NCBI RefSeq assembly: GCF_003287285.1
Contig: NZ_QMIG01000001.1
Location: 1 to 64,000, forward strand
DNA length: 64,000 nt
Source of the DNA: Phytoactinopolyspora halophila
GTDB lineage: Bacteria > Actinomycetota > Actinomycetes > Jiangellales > Jiangellaceae
Direction: 5' to 3'
This document shows, one piece after another, positions 1-7,828 of the stretch. The notes beneath the pieces were generated by a model, which saw only the letters and a list, made by a program, of their open reading frames with translations, was not told the DNA's origin and ran no database searches. The position numbers and the translations under genes are program-made. Positions within the stretch are counted from its first letter, which is position 1, and each line of letters starts with the position of its first letter.

Positions 1-191
1 GGCGAGTACTAGGCTCCATCATCGTCCGATGAACCCAGCACCCCGCCAGGATCCGAAGACCCGTGATAGTGATCCAACAAGCTGAGTCCCCGGACAGTGC
101 ACGCCGAGTGCCCGCATTCTCGTCGTGGAGAGCGCTTTCTCACGTGCGCTCATCGCGCATGGCTGATCGGATATCGGCGGTCGCCCGTCCG

Positions 192-560
192 TTACCCTGA
201 CGGTTCGTCCCCCGGCACTTCGCCTTCCAGGGGCGGCTCCTCCTCGAACGGCGGGGGTTCTTCGGATTCGACATGCAGCGCCCGCTCTTCGGCTGAGCCT
301 TCCCGCTCTTCCGTCTCCGGTTCCTCGACGTCTCGTTCCTCGGCGGACACGTGATCTTCGACATGCTCTCTGGCCTCCCGCTCGCGCGGGCTGGGCCGAT
401 CCACGCCGGCCTCCGTGGGGGCTTCCACCGGCGCCACTGGCTCGGCCGGTTCCGGCACGTCTCCCGCACCGGGCGTGGCCTCGTCCCCCACCTCGGGGAC
501 ACCCTCGCGGTCGAGCTCCGCGCCGGGATCGCGATGACGGTCGAAGTCGGGCTCGCTCAT
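192..560 (-). CDS. Acidic Pro/Glu-rich hypothetical protein
   Basis: A protein of about 122 residues, dominated by Glu, Pro, Asp and Ala, with no hydrophobic segment and no motif I recognise; it begins MSEPDFDRHRDPGAEL. I chose ATG at 560 because it overlaps the stop of the upstream PH-domain gene as ATGA (557-560), which implies translational coupling; an in-frame start at 629 would sit inside that gene. The composition predicts a disordered, highly acidic cytosolic tail-like protein. It is last in a run of three coupled minus-strand genes, so it may work with the two bPH2 membrane proteins, but I cannot assign a function. Confidence 0.6.
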   Translation of the reverse strand: MSEPDFDRHRDPGAELDREGVPEVGDEATPGAGDVPEPAEPVAPVEAPTEAGVDRPSPREREAREHVEDHVSAEERDVEEPETEEREGSAEERALHVESEEPPPFEEEPPLEGEVPGDEPSG

Positions 561-2252
561 TCCTGTGTCGATTCCCAACGATCGCCGACGCAAACCCGTC
601 GACCGCGGGCACCCGTATGGCCCGGGCACTCACCGTTACCCTCGTCGCCGTCCGTGGAATGGTCGTCGCGGACGAGGAACGGTTCCAGCAGCCCTGGCGC
701 CGCATCCGCGGCGAACGCCACACCCTCGCTGGCTGCGACGTCGGGCGCCTCATAGACACCCCAGCCTGCCGCCGTCATCGCAGACACGGTCTTCAGGCCC
801 AGGCGCCGTTGCAGGATCGACTCGCGCACCGCGATCGTGCTCACTGCCCTGCGCTTCAGCGCCGCGCTCGTCCGCGTCATCAGGCCGGAACGGACGACGA
901 CGTACTCGTCGACGATCGCATGGCCCAGGGCGCGGTAGGCGATCCAGGCGCAGCAGAGGGTGAGTGGCCAGGTGCCCAATCCCACCCAGATCGTCCACGA
1001 CGGCAACACATCGGTGACGACCAGCCATACGAGCACGCCGACGACGGCACCGCTCGTGAACGTCGCCCCACCACATCCGCCGGTGCAGTGCCGCGCGGGG
1101 GTGGCGCTCCAGCGGTGCGTCGAGCGGGCCGGGGTGGCGGCCGAGAACGGCGGCGGCGACCGGACGTGCCACGCCGATCGGACCGCGGGGGAGGATCGTC
1201 GCGGGCTGTGATATCGACCAACGGTCGAGTCCAGTCGTGATCACATTCGTGTCTGCCATGCCCATCCAGCGCCACAGCACCGGTTCACTGATCTCCACAC
1301 CACGCATCCGGGTGTCGTCGCGGTTGACCTCACGCGTTTGGAACAAGCCTCGCCTGGTGCGCAGGAGCGTGCCGCGCTCTCCCGGCACCCGCGCCAGTTC
1401 GAAGTTCCAGTACTCGGTGAAGAAGTTCACGGCGAGCCCGACGACACCGAGAGCACCCGTGACGAGGACGGCAATCGTGATCGTCCATCCCCACCCCAGC
1501 GCTTCCCAGTCGGCCAGCGCGTCGAGGAATCCCACGACGTCGATACCGAACGTGGACGCCAGCCAGAAACCACCCCAGAGCAAGCCGGCCGCCATGACGT
1601 ACGCCCACACGTTGAACACGTTGTACACGACCCAATGCGGCCGCAGCCGGGCAAAGACCTGCTTGTCCGGCTCCTCGTCGTCATGCGCGCGCGGTTCGGT
1701 TTCGCTGCCGGCGGCCGACAGCAGCTCCCGGCGCAGCCCTTCGGCGTCGTCCTTCGTCACCGCATCCAGCGCCAGCGCCGATTCCCCTGCGGCGGCCTGC
1801 TGGCCAGCACCAATACTGACGACACGGAGCCTGGCCAGCCGGTGGCGCAGCTTGGCTGTCGAGTCCACGCTGCGGATCCGGTCACGGCGGACCGAGCGAT
1901 ACCGGCGGACGAAGACTCCGGTACGTCGTTCCACGTACTCGTTCGTCACCCGGTACCGGGTGAACACCCATCGGAGTGCATCGGTGACCGCGCCCATCAC
2001 GCCGAAGACAGCGATCGCGATCACTGGCCACAGGTTCCCCAGCGTGGGCTCCACGCCGACGACCCAGATGGCGATCGCGCTCGGCGCCAGCGACAGGATG
2101 GTCCATATCGCGTCCACCCAGATCATCCGTACGTGCAGCCGCTGCCAGGGCGTCGGGTCGGCTGCTCCCGCAGATGCGGATGCACCATCGGCGAGCTCAT
2201 CGGCCTGCTCGGCGGGCCGGTAATCGTCGTACTTGGGAAGGTCCGCGGTCAC
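557..2252 (-). pseudogene. bPH2-domain membrane protein (YdbT-like), frameshifted
   Basis: From ATG at 2252 the product has paired hydrophobic helices followed by bacterial PH (bPH2, formerly DUF304) repeats, e.g. TRYRVTNEYVERRTGVFVRR and later VNRDDTRMRGVEISEPVL. The frame is clean to about 1070 and then turns into Arg-rich nonsense ending at 750. The true continuation (ATFTSGAVVGVLVWLVVTDV, then a third PH-like repeat ending AAPGLLEPFLVRDD) lies in another minus frame and stops at 557. One extra base in the cccc run at 1066-1069 explains the switch. Either a sequencing error or a real mutation; if corrected it gives about 565 residues. Its start overlaps the stop of the YdbS-like gene (ATGA, 2249-2252). 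YdbS/YdbT pairs are membrane proteins of poorly known function. Confidence 0.75.
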
Positions 2253-2752
2253 GTCGCGTCACCTGGAGTCAGCTGGGTGATCGTGGTGAGCCGTTCGGCC
2301 ACCTCGGCCGCGACGTCCTTGTCGAGCCCGCCGATGTCTATGGCGCCCTTCGACGACGCCGTCGTCACCCGCAGTGTCGAGAGTCCCAGAAGCTGTTCCA
2401 ACGGGCCACGGATCGCGTCGACGGTCTGGATCCGCGAGATCGGCGCGACACGCCACTCACGCACGATCCATCCCGTACGGGCATAGACCGCCTCATCCGT
2501 GGTCTCCCACCGGTGCACCACATAGCGCCACAGCGGCTCGACGACGACTACCACGAAGGCGAAGACCGCAGCGCCTATCACGGCAACGACGATCCAGGGC
2601 CGCGCCTCCGCCCAGCGTGCGTGGGCGACGATCGTGGCCGCCAGCACCGCGCCCGTGAACAACAACGACTGCAGCATCCACCAGAGAATCGCGCGTCGTT
2701 CGACACGATGATGGGGTGGCCTGAGCCGGACGGTGCGTTCGGTATTGGTCAT
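2249..2752 (-). CDS. bPH2-domain membrane protein (YdbS-like)
   Basis: A 167-residue membrane protein: two N-terminal transmembrane helices (about residues 22-65), then one bacterial PH domain with the family signature HRWETTDEAVYARTGW and the following VAPISRIQTVD, ending in SSKGAIDIGGL. ATG at 2752 is preceded by GGAAGGGATC, a fair ribosome binding site; the frame extends upstream without support. It is the first gene of a coupled set of three. Pairs of a one-domain and a multi-domain bPH2 protein are common in Gram-positive genomes and are thought to form membrane assemblies; the precise role is unknown. Confidence 0.85.
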   Translation of the reverse strand: MTNTERTVRLRPPHHRVERRAILWWMLQSLLFTGAVLAATIVAHARWAEARPWIVVAVIGAAVFAFVVVVVEPLWRYVVHRWETTDEAVYARTGWIVREWRVAPISRIQTVDAIRGPLEQLLGLSTLRVTTASSKGAIDIGGLDKDVAAEVAERLTTITQLTPGDAT

Positions 2753-2795
2753 GATCCCTTCCGGTCGGTTCGCAGGGTGCCGCGTCGCATGGGCC

Positions 2796-3434
2796 CTACT
2801 GAGGCGGGCGATGTTCTGGTGCTGCGATGGCGTGATCGACGAAGTCGACGAGTGCCGTTGTCTCCGCCTCCAAGTCGACCGTGCTGCCCCATGCCCAGCG
2901 GCTGAGCACACCTTCGATGGACTTGCCGATGATCACTGCCGCTGCGCGAGGGTCCAGATCGCGGACCTCTCCGTTCGCCTGGCCGATTTCCAGGATCTTC
3001 GCCAGCTCCGCGACCTCCTCCTCGTCAAGGTCGGAGAATGGCTTCGAACCGTCCGGGCGCCGATGGTTGGTGACGATCTCCGCCATCGCCAAGAACCGCG
3101 TGCGATGGCTTCCGAAGAACGACAGTTGCGATTCGATCCACGTCCGGATTCGCCCGCGAGCCGTTGCCTCGGCTTCCAGGTGCCGTTCCATGTACGCACC
3201 CGCGTCCTCGAAGAACTCGTGGACGAGCCGTTCCAGCAACTCGTTCTTGCCGGCGAAGTGGTAGGAGATGACGCTCTTGCTGATCCCGGCATGCTCGGCG
3301 ATCTGGGCGAGCGAGGCGTTGGCGTATCCGACGGCGGCCACCGTCTCGGCCGCTGCCTCGATGATCTGAGCACGACGTGCCTGCTCGATGAACGACGGGG
3401 GTTTTCGGCCACCCGGACTGTTTTCAGGCCGCAT
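2796..3434 (-). CDS. TetR family transcriptional regulator
   Basis: A 212-residue one-component repressor. The helix-turn-helix is at about residues 20-65 (IIEAAAETVAAVGYANASLA, then GISKSVISYHFAGKNELL), followed by a helical ligand-binding domain ending near LVDFVDHAIAAPEHRPPQ. Length and layout are typical of TetR. ATG 3434 is inside the left arm of an imperfect palindrome (3425-3460), and a TAAAAT hexamer lies seven bases before the ATG, suggesting a leaderless, self-repressed transcript. No divergent target gene lies directly upstream; the PH-domain genes 44 bp downstream are on the same strand and may be co-transcribed. The ligand is unknown. Confidence 0.88.
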   Translation of the reverse strand: MRPENSPGGRKPPSFIEQARRAQIIEAAAETVAAVGYANASLAQIAEHAGISKSVISYHFAGKNELLERLVHEFFEDAGAYMERHLEAEATARGRIRTWIESQLSFFGSHRTRFLAMAEIVTNHRRPDGSKPFSDLDEEEVAELAKILEIGQANGEVRDLDPRAAAVIIGKSIEGVLSRWAWGSTVDLEAETTALVDFVDHAIAAPEHRPPQ

Positions 3435-3460
3435 GGACTAATTTTAAACCATACGGCCTG
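3425..3460. promoter_or_regulatory. Palindromic operator overlapping the TetR start codon
   Basis: Two 12-base arms (3425-3436 CAGGCCGCATGG and 3449-3460 CCATACGGCCTG) are complementary with one mismatch and flank the AT-rich spacer actaattttaaa. On the minus strand the spacer contains TAAAAT, a plausible -10 box seven bases from the ATG at 3434. The arrangement fits TetR autorepression at a leaderless promoter. That the site binds this regulator is inference. Confidence 0.6.
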
Positions 3461-3771
3461 ACAATGCGCCGGACATATCCGGATGTACACCAGAATCAAA
3501 TACCCACCCCCTCCCAGTGGCTCCCGGAGACAACACGCTCAGCCGAGCGAATATCGGCCGATCGACCTATGGTCGACGACGAAACCACCTGGTTAAGCTG
3601 TCGCGAGTGTTGGAGGTGTAGCCCCGGCCACTGATTGTCCGGCCGGGGCGAGGACAGCGGAAAGGATCTGTTCCCATCGACTCGACCGAGCACGGCCAGG
3701 ACACGCGGGGACGGCGTGGTGATGCGGGCACCCATGCTCGCGTCGGCGCGGCTACTCGTGCCGCGCAGTGG
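3461..3771. other. Intergenic region, no gene recognised
   Basis: About 310 bases between the TetR operator and the exported acidic protein. I see no RNA gene, no repeat and no ORF with good codon use. The right-hand part is open in the frame of the next gene back to a stop at 3619, so a longer N-terminus for that gene cannot be excluded, but no in-frame ATG or GTG with a ribosome binding site is present there. Confidence 0.5.
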
Positions 3772-4431
3772 GTGGGTCGCAAGAGCCGCCAGCATCCCTC
3801 TGTCGTGGCATGTGTCATCGGAGCCGCCATCGGCCTGACACTGGGCAGTCTCGTCGTACCCAGCACCGACGAGCGTCTCTCCGACGGTGCATACGTCGTG
3901 ATGAGCGAGCCCGCCGGTTCCATCGACCCCACGCCGTCGCCCCACTCGACACCAGAGCAGACGTCGTCACCCACGCCCGAGGAGCACACTGGCCCACGGG
4001 GAACGGTTCCCGCGCAGCCCTCCGCCGACGACGAAACAACCTCCCCCAAGCCGGACGAGCCGGGTGAGTCGGGTGAGTCGGGCGAGTCGGAGAACGAGCA
4101 GGACGAGCGGCCCGAACCCGATCCGGACCGCGACAGCGGCGAGTCGAATCAGGACGATTCCCGAGACGATGACACCTCGGAGGGATCGGACTCGCAGCCA
4201 GACGATCCACCCCAGGACGAGGCGAGCGAGGAACCCGAGGAACCGGACGATCCGGAGCAAGACAACGACGAGTCGGATGATCGCGACCACGAGGAGCCGA
4301 CACCGTCGCCGACCGAGACGATGGATCCTCCCGAGCCGACACCCTCACCGGACCCGACAGATGATCGCGAAGAGCACTGTCTGGGTCTTGATCTGTCCCT
4401 GCTCGAACTGCTGCTCTGCCTTGGCCGCTAA
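3772..4431 (+). CDS. Exported or membrane-anchored acidic low-complexity protein
   Basis: A protein of about 219 residues. A short basic N-terminus (GRKSRQHP) precedes one hydrophobic helix (about residues 11-30, VVACVIGAAIGLTLGSLVVP), consistent with a signal anchor. The remainder is an extended Asp/Glu/Pro/Ser/Thr-rich stretch with short repeats (GESGESGESE, PTPSP), ending in a Leu-rich tail (LGLDLSLLELLLCLGR). No catalytic motif is visible. The GTG start is the first candidate before the hydrophobic helix, but its ribosome binding site is poor. It resembles the disordered Pro/Thr/Asp wall-spanning segments of actinobacterial exported proteins. Function unknown. Confidence 0.55.
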   Translation: MGRKSRQHPSVVACVIGAAIGLTLGSLVVPSTDERLSDGAYVVMSEPAGSIDPTPSPHSTPEQTSSPTPEEHTGPRGTVPAQPSADDETTSPKPDEPGESGESGESENEQDERPEPDPDRDSGESNQDDSRDDDTSEGSDSQPDDPPQDEASEEPEEPDDPEQDNDESDDRDHEEPTPSPTETMDPPEPTPSPDPTDDREEHCLGLDLSLLELLLCLGR

Positions 4432-4499
4432 CCAGGCGTGACGCAGCTGGCCAGCGAACTCACGGAGCGGCTAGTTCACGGCGCCGTGCCGATCAGCAG

Positions 4500-4832
4500 C
4501 TACAGGTACAACCCCGTCTGACCGTCCGAAATGCGCTCGGAAGCGACGGCATGCAGGTCCCGTTCGCGCAGCAAGATGTACGTCTCGCCGCGCACTTCAA
4601 CCTCCGCCTTGTCTTCGGGGTCGAAGAGCACACGATCATCCACCTCGACGGTACGCACGTTCGCGCCAAGTGCCACCACCTTGGCCCACGACAGCCGTCG
4701 CCCCATGGCCGCCGTCGCCGGAATGACGATGCCAGCGGACGACGTGCGTTCGCCTACTTCCGTGTCCAGCGCGACGAGCACGCGATCGTGCAGCATACGG
4801 ATGGGCAGCTTCTCAGCATTCTCAGCGCTCAC
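4500..4832 (-). CDS. GroES-like co-chaperonin family protein
   Basis: A 110-residue protein with the Cpn10 fold pattern: IRMLHDRVLVALDTEVGERT near the N-terminus, the mobile-loop-like SSAGIVIPATAA, and the later VEVDDRVLFDPEDKAEVEVR with YILLRERDLHAV. Classical GroES caps GroEL and is encoded beside groEL; no groEL is nearby and the mobile loop is atypical, so this is likely one of the secondary GroES-like proteins of actinobacteria. The ATG start gives a length close to that of GroES (about 95-105). Confidence 0.82.
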   Translation of the reverse strand: MSAENAEKLPIRMLHDRVLVALDTEVGERTSSAGIVIPATAAMGRRLSWAKVVALGANVRTVEVDDRVLFDPEDKAEVEVRGETYILLRERDLHAVASERISDGQTGLYL

Positions 4833-4905
4833 GCTGCCTCAGGATACGTGGTAGGCCCCGAGCAAGCACATTCGCCCGGCACACCATCCAGACCACGACG
4901 ACACG

Positions 4906-5247
4906 TTACCGGCGTCGACGTGCACGCCAGACCAGGAGCCCTGCCACTAGGGCCGCTCCGGCGACGGCACCGAGCACCTCGACCCGCACGCCACCGCCCG
5001 GCGATCGCACCATCGAACCCGCCCGGTCGACGCTCTGCCGGGCCAGAGTTGCCGGGCTGAACCGCCCGACCAGCTCATCGATGTTCGCGGCCAGGCGCTC
5101 ACTGCGCTCGGCCATCTCCTTCTCGATCTCTTCGACGCCCCGTTTCGGGCGCTGCGCGGGCATCGCGCCGTGCCCATCGCGTCCGGCCGCTTCCGGCCCG
5201 CCGGGAACCGCCTGAGAATCGGTCGACGCGCGCCTGGGAGCACTCAC
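4906..5247 (-). CDS. DUF3618 domain membrane protein
   Basis: A 113-residue protein with a disordered N-terminus, a central DUF3618-like amphipathic segment (about residues 38-70, VEEIEKEMAERSERLAANID then ELVGRF) and one C-terminal transmembrane helix (about 88-108, VLGAVAGAALVAGLLVWRAR) followed by Arg residues. DUF3618 proteins are small actinobacterial tail-anchored proteins of unknown role. It lies convergent or unrelated to the downstream GroES-like gene on the same strand and is divergent from bcp across about 137 bases. Confidence 0.82.
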   Translation of the reverse strand: MSAPRRASTDSQAVPGGPEAAGRDGHGAMPAQRPKRGVEEIEKEMAERSERLAANIDELVGRFSPATLARQSVDRAGSMVRSPGGGVRVEVLGAVAGAALVAGLLVWRARRRR

Positions 5248-5384
5248 CCGGACCTCCTATTCAGCTCGTCTGTCCCCACCACCGTATCGGCATCCGGCAG
5301 CTCCCGTCCGTAAATCCCGTCCGTAAATCCCGGGTCGCGGCTCCCGCCATAACCTTGTCGCTCGTCGCCGCTACGGTAGTACCC

Positions 5385-5861
5385 GTGACTGAGAATCGAC
5401 TCGTACCGGGCGACGCTGCCCCGCCCTTCACCCTGCCCGACGCCGATGGCACACCGGTCGCGCTCTCCTCGTATCAAGGGCAGCGTGTCGTCGTGTACTT
5501 CTACCCCGCCGCCATGACACCCGGATGCACCACACAAGCCTGTGATTTCCGGGACAATCTCGCATCGTTGCAGGCCGCCGGCCTCGCGGTTCTCGGCATC
5601 TCGCCGGACACGCCGGACAAGCTGGCGGAGTTCCGGGAGCGTGATGCCCTCACCTTCCCGCTGCTCTCCGATTCCGATTTCGAGATCATGAAGGCGTATG
5701 GCGCATACGGCGAGAAGAAGCTCTACGGAAAGACGGTGACCGGCGTCATCCGATCGACGTTCGTCGTCGACCCGTCCACAGTGGTCGAGAAGGCGATGTA
5801 CAACGTCCGGGCCACCGGACACGTCGCGAAGCTCCGCCGCGAGCTCGGCATAGACGCATAG
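5385..5861 (+). CDS. bcp: Thioredoxin-dependent thiol peroxidase (Bcp/PrxQ)
   Basis: A 158-residue atypical 2-Cys peroxiredoxin that reduces peroxides with electrons from thioredoxin. The peroxidatic Cys is in YPAAMTPGCTTQACDFRDN, with the second Cys five residues later as in the PrxQ/Bcp class. I chose GTG at 5385 (MTENRLVPGD) rather than the upstream TTG because family members start just before this D-A-P-F region. The gene is monocistronic, divergent from the DUF3618 gene. Confidence 0.93.
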   Translation: MTENRLVPGDAAPPFTLPDADGTPVALSSYQGQRVVVYFYPAAMTPGCTTQACDFRDNLASLQAAGLAVLGISPDTPDKLAEFRERDALTFPLLSDSDFEIMKAYGAYGEKKLYGKTVTGVIRSTFVVDPSTVVEKAMYNVRATGHVAKLRRELGIDA

Positions 5862-5898
5862 GCTTTGACCACATTTCGACGCCATTCCCCGGAGAGTC

Positions 5899-7560
5899 AT
5901 GCGTAGGTTTCTCGGAATCCTGCTGATCGTTCTCGGCCTCCCCGTGCTCATCGCCGGAGGTGCCGCCGCCGTCTACGTGGGGCCAGACGATACGATCGAC
6001 GTCCTTGACGAACAGGTGAGTGCGGATTCGGCAGTCGTGGCTACCGACACCTCCGCCATTACTCTCACGGGACCGACGCTGTACGTGTCCGCAGACACCG
6101 GCACCGGCGAGACGTTCGTGGGTGCGGCGCACCCCGTTCACGTCGACTCGTATCTCGACGGGGTGGCCCTGACCGAGATCACCGATGCCACCTGGCGCGG
6201 GGACTTCTCAACCACGACCGCCGGAGGTGACCTGGACGCGCCCGAGACCGCACCTGCCCAGCTCGACTGGTGGCGCGCCTCCAGCGCCGGGGCAGGCGAG
6301 CAGCAGCTTGGTGTCGAGCTCACCGACGAGCCTTTCCGCCTGGTCATCGCCGGTGCCGATCTCGAACCGCTGACGGGCGTAGACGTGCGCGTCGGTGCCG
6401 AGATCGACGGCCTGTTCATCGTCACCGTGGTGGCTGCCGCCCTGGGGATTCTCCTCGTCGTCGGCGGCATCCTGCTGCTTCGGCGCCGGAAGCCTGCCAG
6501 CGCGCCCCGCGATGACCATCACGATACCGAACCGGGCGACGTCGACGAGGAGACCGACATCACCGAACCAACGCCGCTGCGCCCGAGCTCCACGCGCCGG
6601 CCGGGGACGGTCCAGCGAACCGCCGTCATCGTCGGCATCGGAGCGTTCGCCCTGGCCGGCTGCGCCGAGCTTCCCGGCGAGGCGGACCACGAGGCCCACA
6701 CAACGGTTGCGGCCGTCACCCCCGAGGCCGCAGCCGCCTTCTTCGAGCACTACACCGAGGTGAACAACGAGGCCAACGCCGAGCAGGACGCCGAGCTGAT
6801 CGCGTCCGTCGAGACCGGCCCGCTGCTCACGTCGTCCCAGATGGGCTACGAAGTCCAGCAGGCGCAGGACGGCGATCCGATCGAACCGTTCACGGTCGAG
6901 CCGTCGCTGATCGCCGCGCCGGAATTCGACTCCTATCCCATGTGGTTTTTCGCTGCCAGCGAGCCGGAGGGCGACGCGGGCGGCAGCTACCATCTCGTCA
7001 CCCGCGAGGACGCCGCGTCCCCATGGAAAGCTGCCCTGTCGACCTACCCGCCCGCTGAGGCCGACGTGCCACTGCCAGAAACCGATGACGGCGTGGCCAC
7101 GATCGCCGACGACTCCACGGCCGAACAGGGTATGGAGGTCCTCGACGCGCTCGTCACCTACGCCGAAGACGGCGAGGAGCCCGACGGCATCGATCTGGCC
7201 GATGCCGGAGGCGTCAACGGGCTTCCTGATCACGGCCTGGAGATCGTCGAAGGCCCGGAAGATCCGGTGACCGTCGAGCAGAACTGCTCGCTCCGCAATG
7301 ACGACGTCCGCTGGCTCGCCACCGACGGCGGTGCGCTGGCCCTGGCGACCATCGCCTGCACGCAGGACGTCAGCCTCGAGGACGACTTCAGCCTGACCCT
7401 GGAAAGCGACGGCTACGGAACGCTGCCTGGTGACACACCACTGACCGCGATGACGCTCACGCACGGCGTGACGTTCCTGGTTGCGGTGAACGACGACGGG
7501 TCAGCAGCGGTGTACGGCGAGTCCATGCTCCCGTACGAGATGGACCACACCGAGGAGTGA
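5899..7560 (+). CDS. Large membrane protein with an internal lipobox-like segment
   Basis: A 553-residue protein in two parts. Part one (about 1-205) has an N-terminal transmembrane helix (LGILLIVLGLPVLIAGGAAA), an extracellular domain, and a second helix (IVTVVAAALGILLVVGGILL) followed by RRRK. A charged linker (about 206-240) leads to part two, which starts like a separate lipoprotein: TAVIVGIGAFALAGCAELPG resembles a signal peptide with a lipobox (LAGC). Its remaining 300 residues form a soluble acidic domain (FFEHYTEVNNEANAEQD onward) of a type seen in actinobacterial lipoproteins. The reading frame is open throughout. It may be a natural fusion of a membrane protein and a lipoprotein. 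Function unknown. It starts 37 bases after bcp. Confidence 0.8.
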   Translation: MRRFLGILLIVLGLPVLIAGGAAAVYVGPDDTIDVLDEQVSADSAVVATDTSAITLTGPTLYVSADTGTGETFVGAAHPVHVDSYLDGVALTEITDATWRGDFSTTTAGGDLDAPETAPAQLDWWRASSAGAGEQQLGVELTDEPFRLVIAGADLEPLTGVDVRVGAEIDGLFIVTVVAAALGILLVVGGILLLRRRKPASAPRDDHHDTEPGDVDEETDITEPTPLRPSSTRRPGTVQRTAVIVGIGAFALAGCAELPGEADHEAHTTVAAVTPEAAAAFFEHYTEVNNEANAEQDAELIASVETGPLLTSSQMGYEVQQAQDGDPIEPFTVEPSLIAAPEFDSYPMWFFAASEPEGDAGGSYHLVTREDAASPWKAALSTYPPAEADVPLPETDDGVATIADDSTAEQGMEVLDALVTYAEDGEEPDGIDLADAGGVNGLPDHGLEIVEGPEDPVTVEQNCSLRNDDVRWLATDGGALALATIACTQDVSLEDDFSLTLESDGYGTLPGDTPLTAMTLTHGVTFLVAVNDDGSAAVYGESMLPYEMDHTEE

Positions 7561-7688
7561 CGCGGGACAGCGCGAACGGTCGACGAGGTGCGGTGGAAGT
7601 AGCGACGGGCGAGACGGGCACCGACCAGTGCCCTCGGCTGTGGCGTACCATGGTGGGGGCCTCCAGCGGGCCATGGTCGGTGCCTCTG

Positions 7689-7771
7689 GCGGGAGTGGCG
7701 GAACCAGGTAGACGCGCACGGTTTAGGTCCGTGTGTCTTCGGACGTGAGGGTTCGAGTCCCTCCTCCCGCA
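7689..7771 (+). tRNA. tRNA-Leu (anticodon TAG)
   Basis: The acceptor stem pairs GCGGGAG (7689-7695) with CTCCCGC (7764-7770), with A as discriminator. The anticodon arm CACGG-TTTAGGT-CCGTG gives anticodon TAG. A long variable arm and a T-loop GGTTCGAGTCC follow, which is the class II layout of leucine tRNAs. The 3' CCA is not encoded. It reads CUA and, by wobble, other CUN codons. Confidence 0.96.
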
Positions 7772-7828
7772 CAGGTCGCGAGAACTCATGTGATGACCAC
7801 ACTGCCTGCACCGTAAGCTTGTTCCGGT

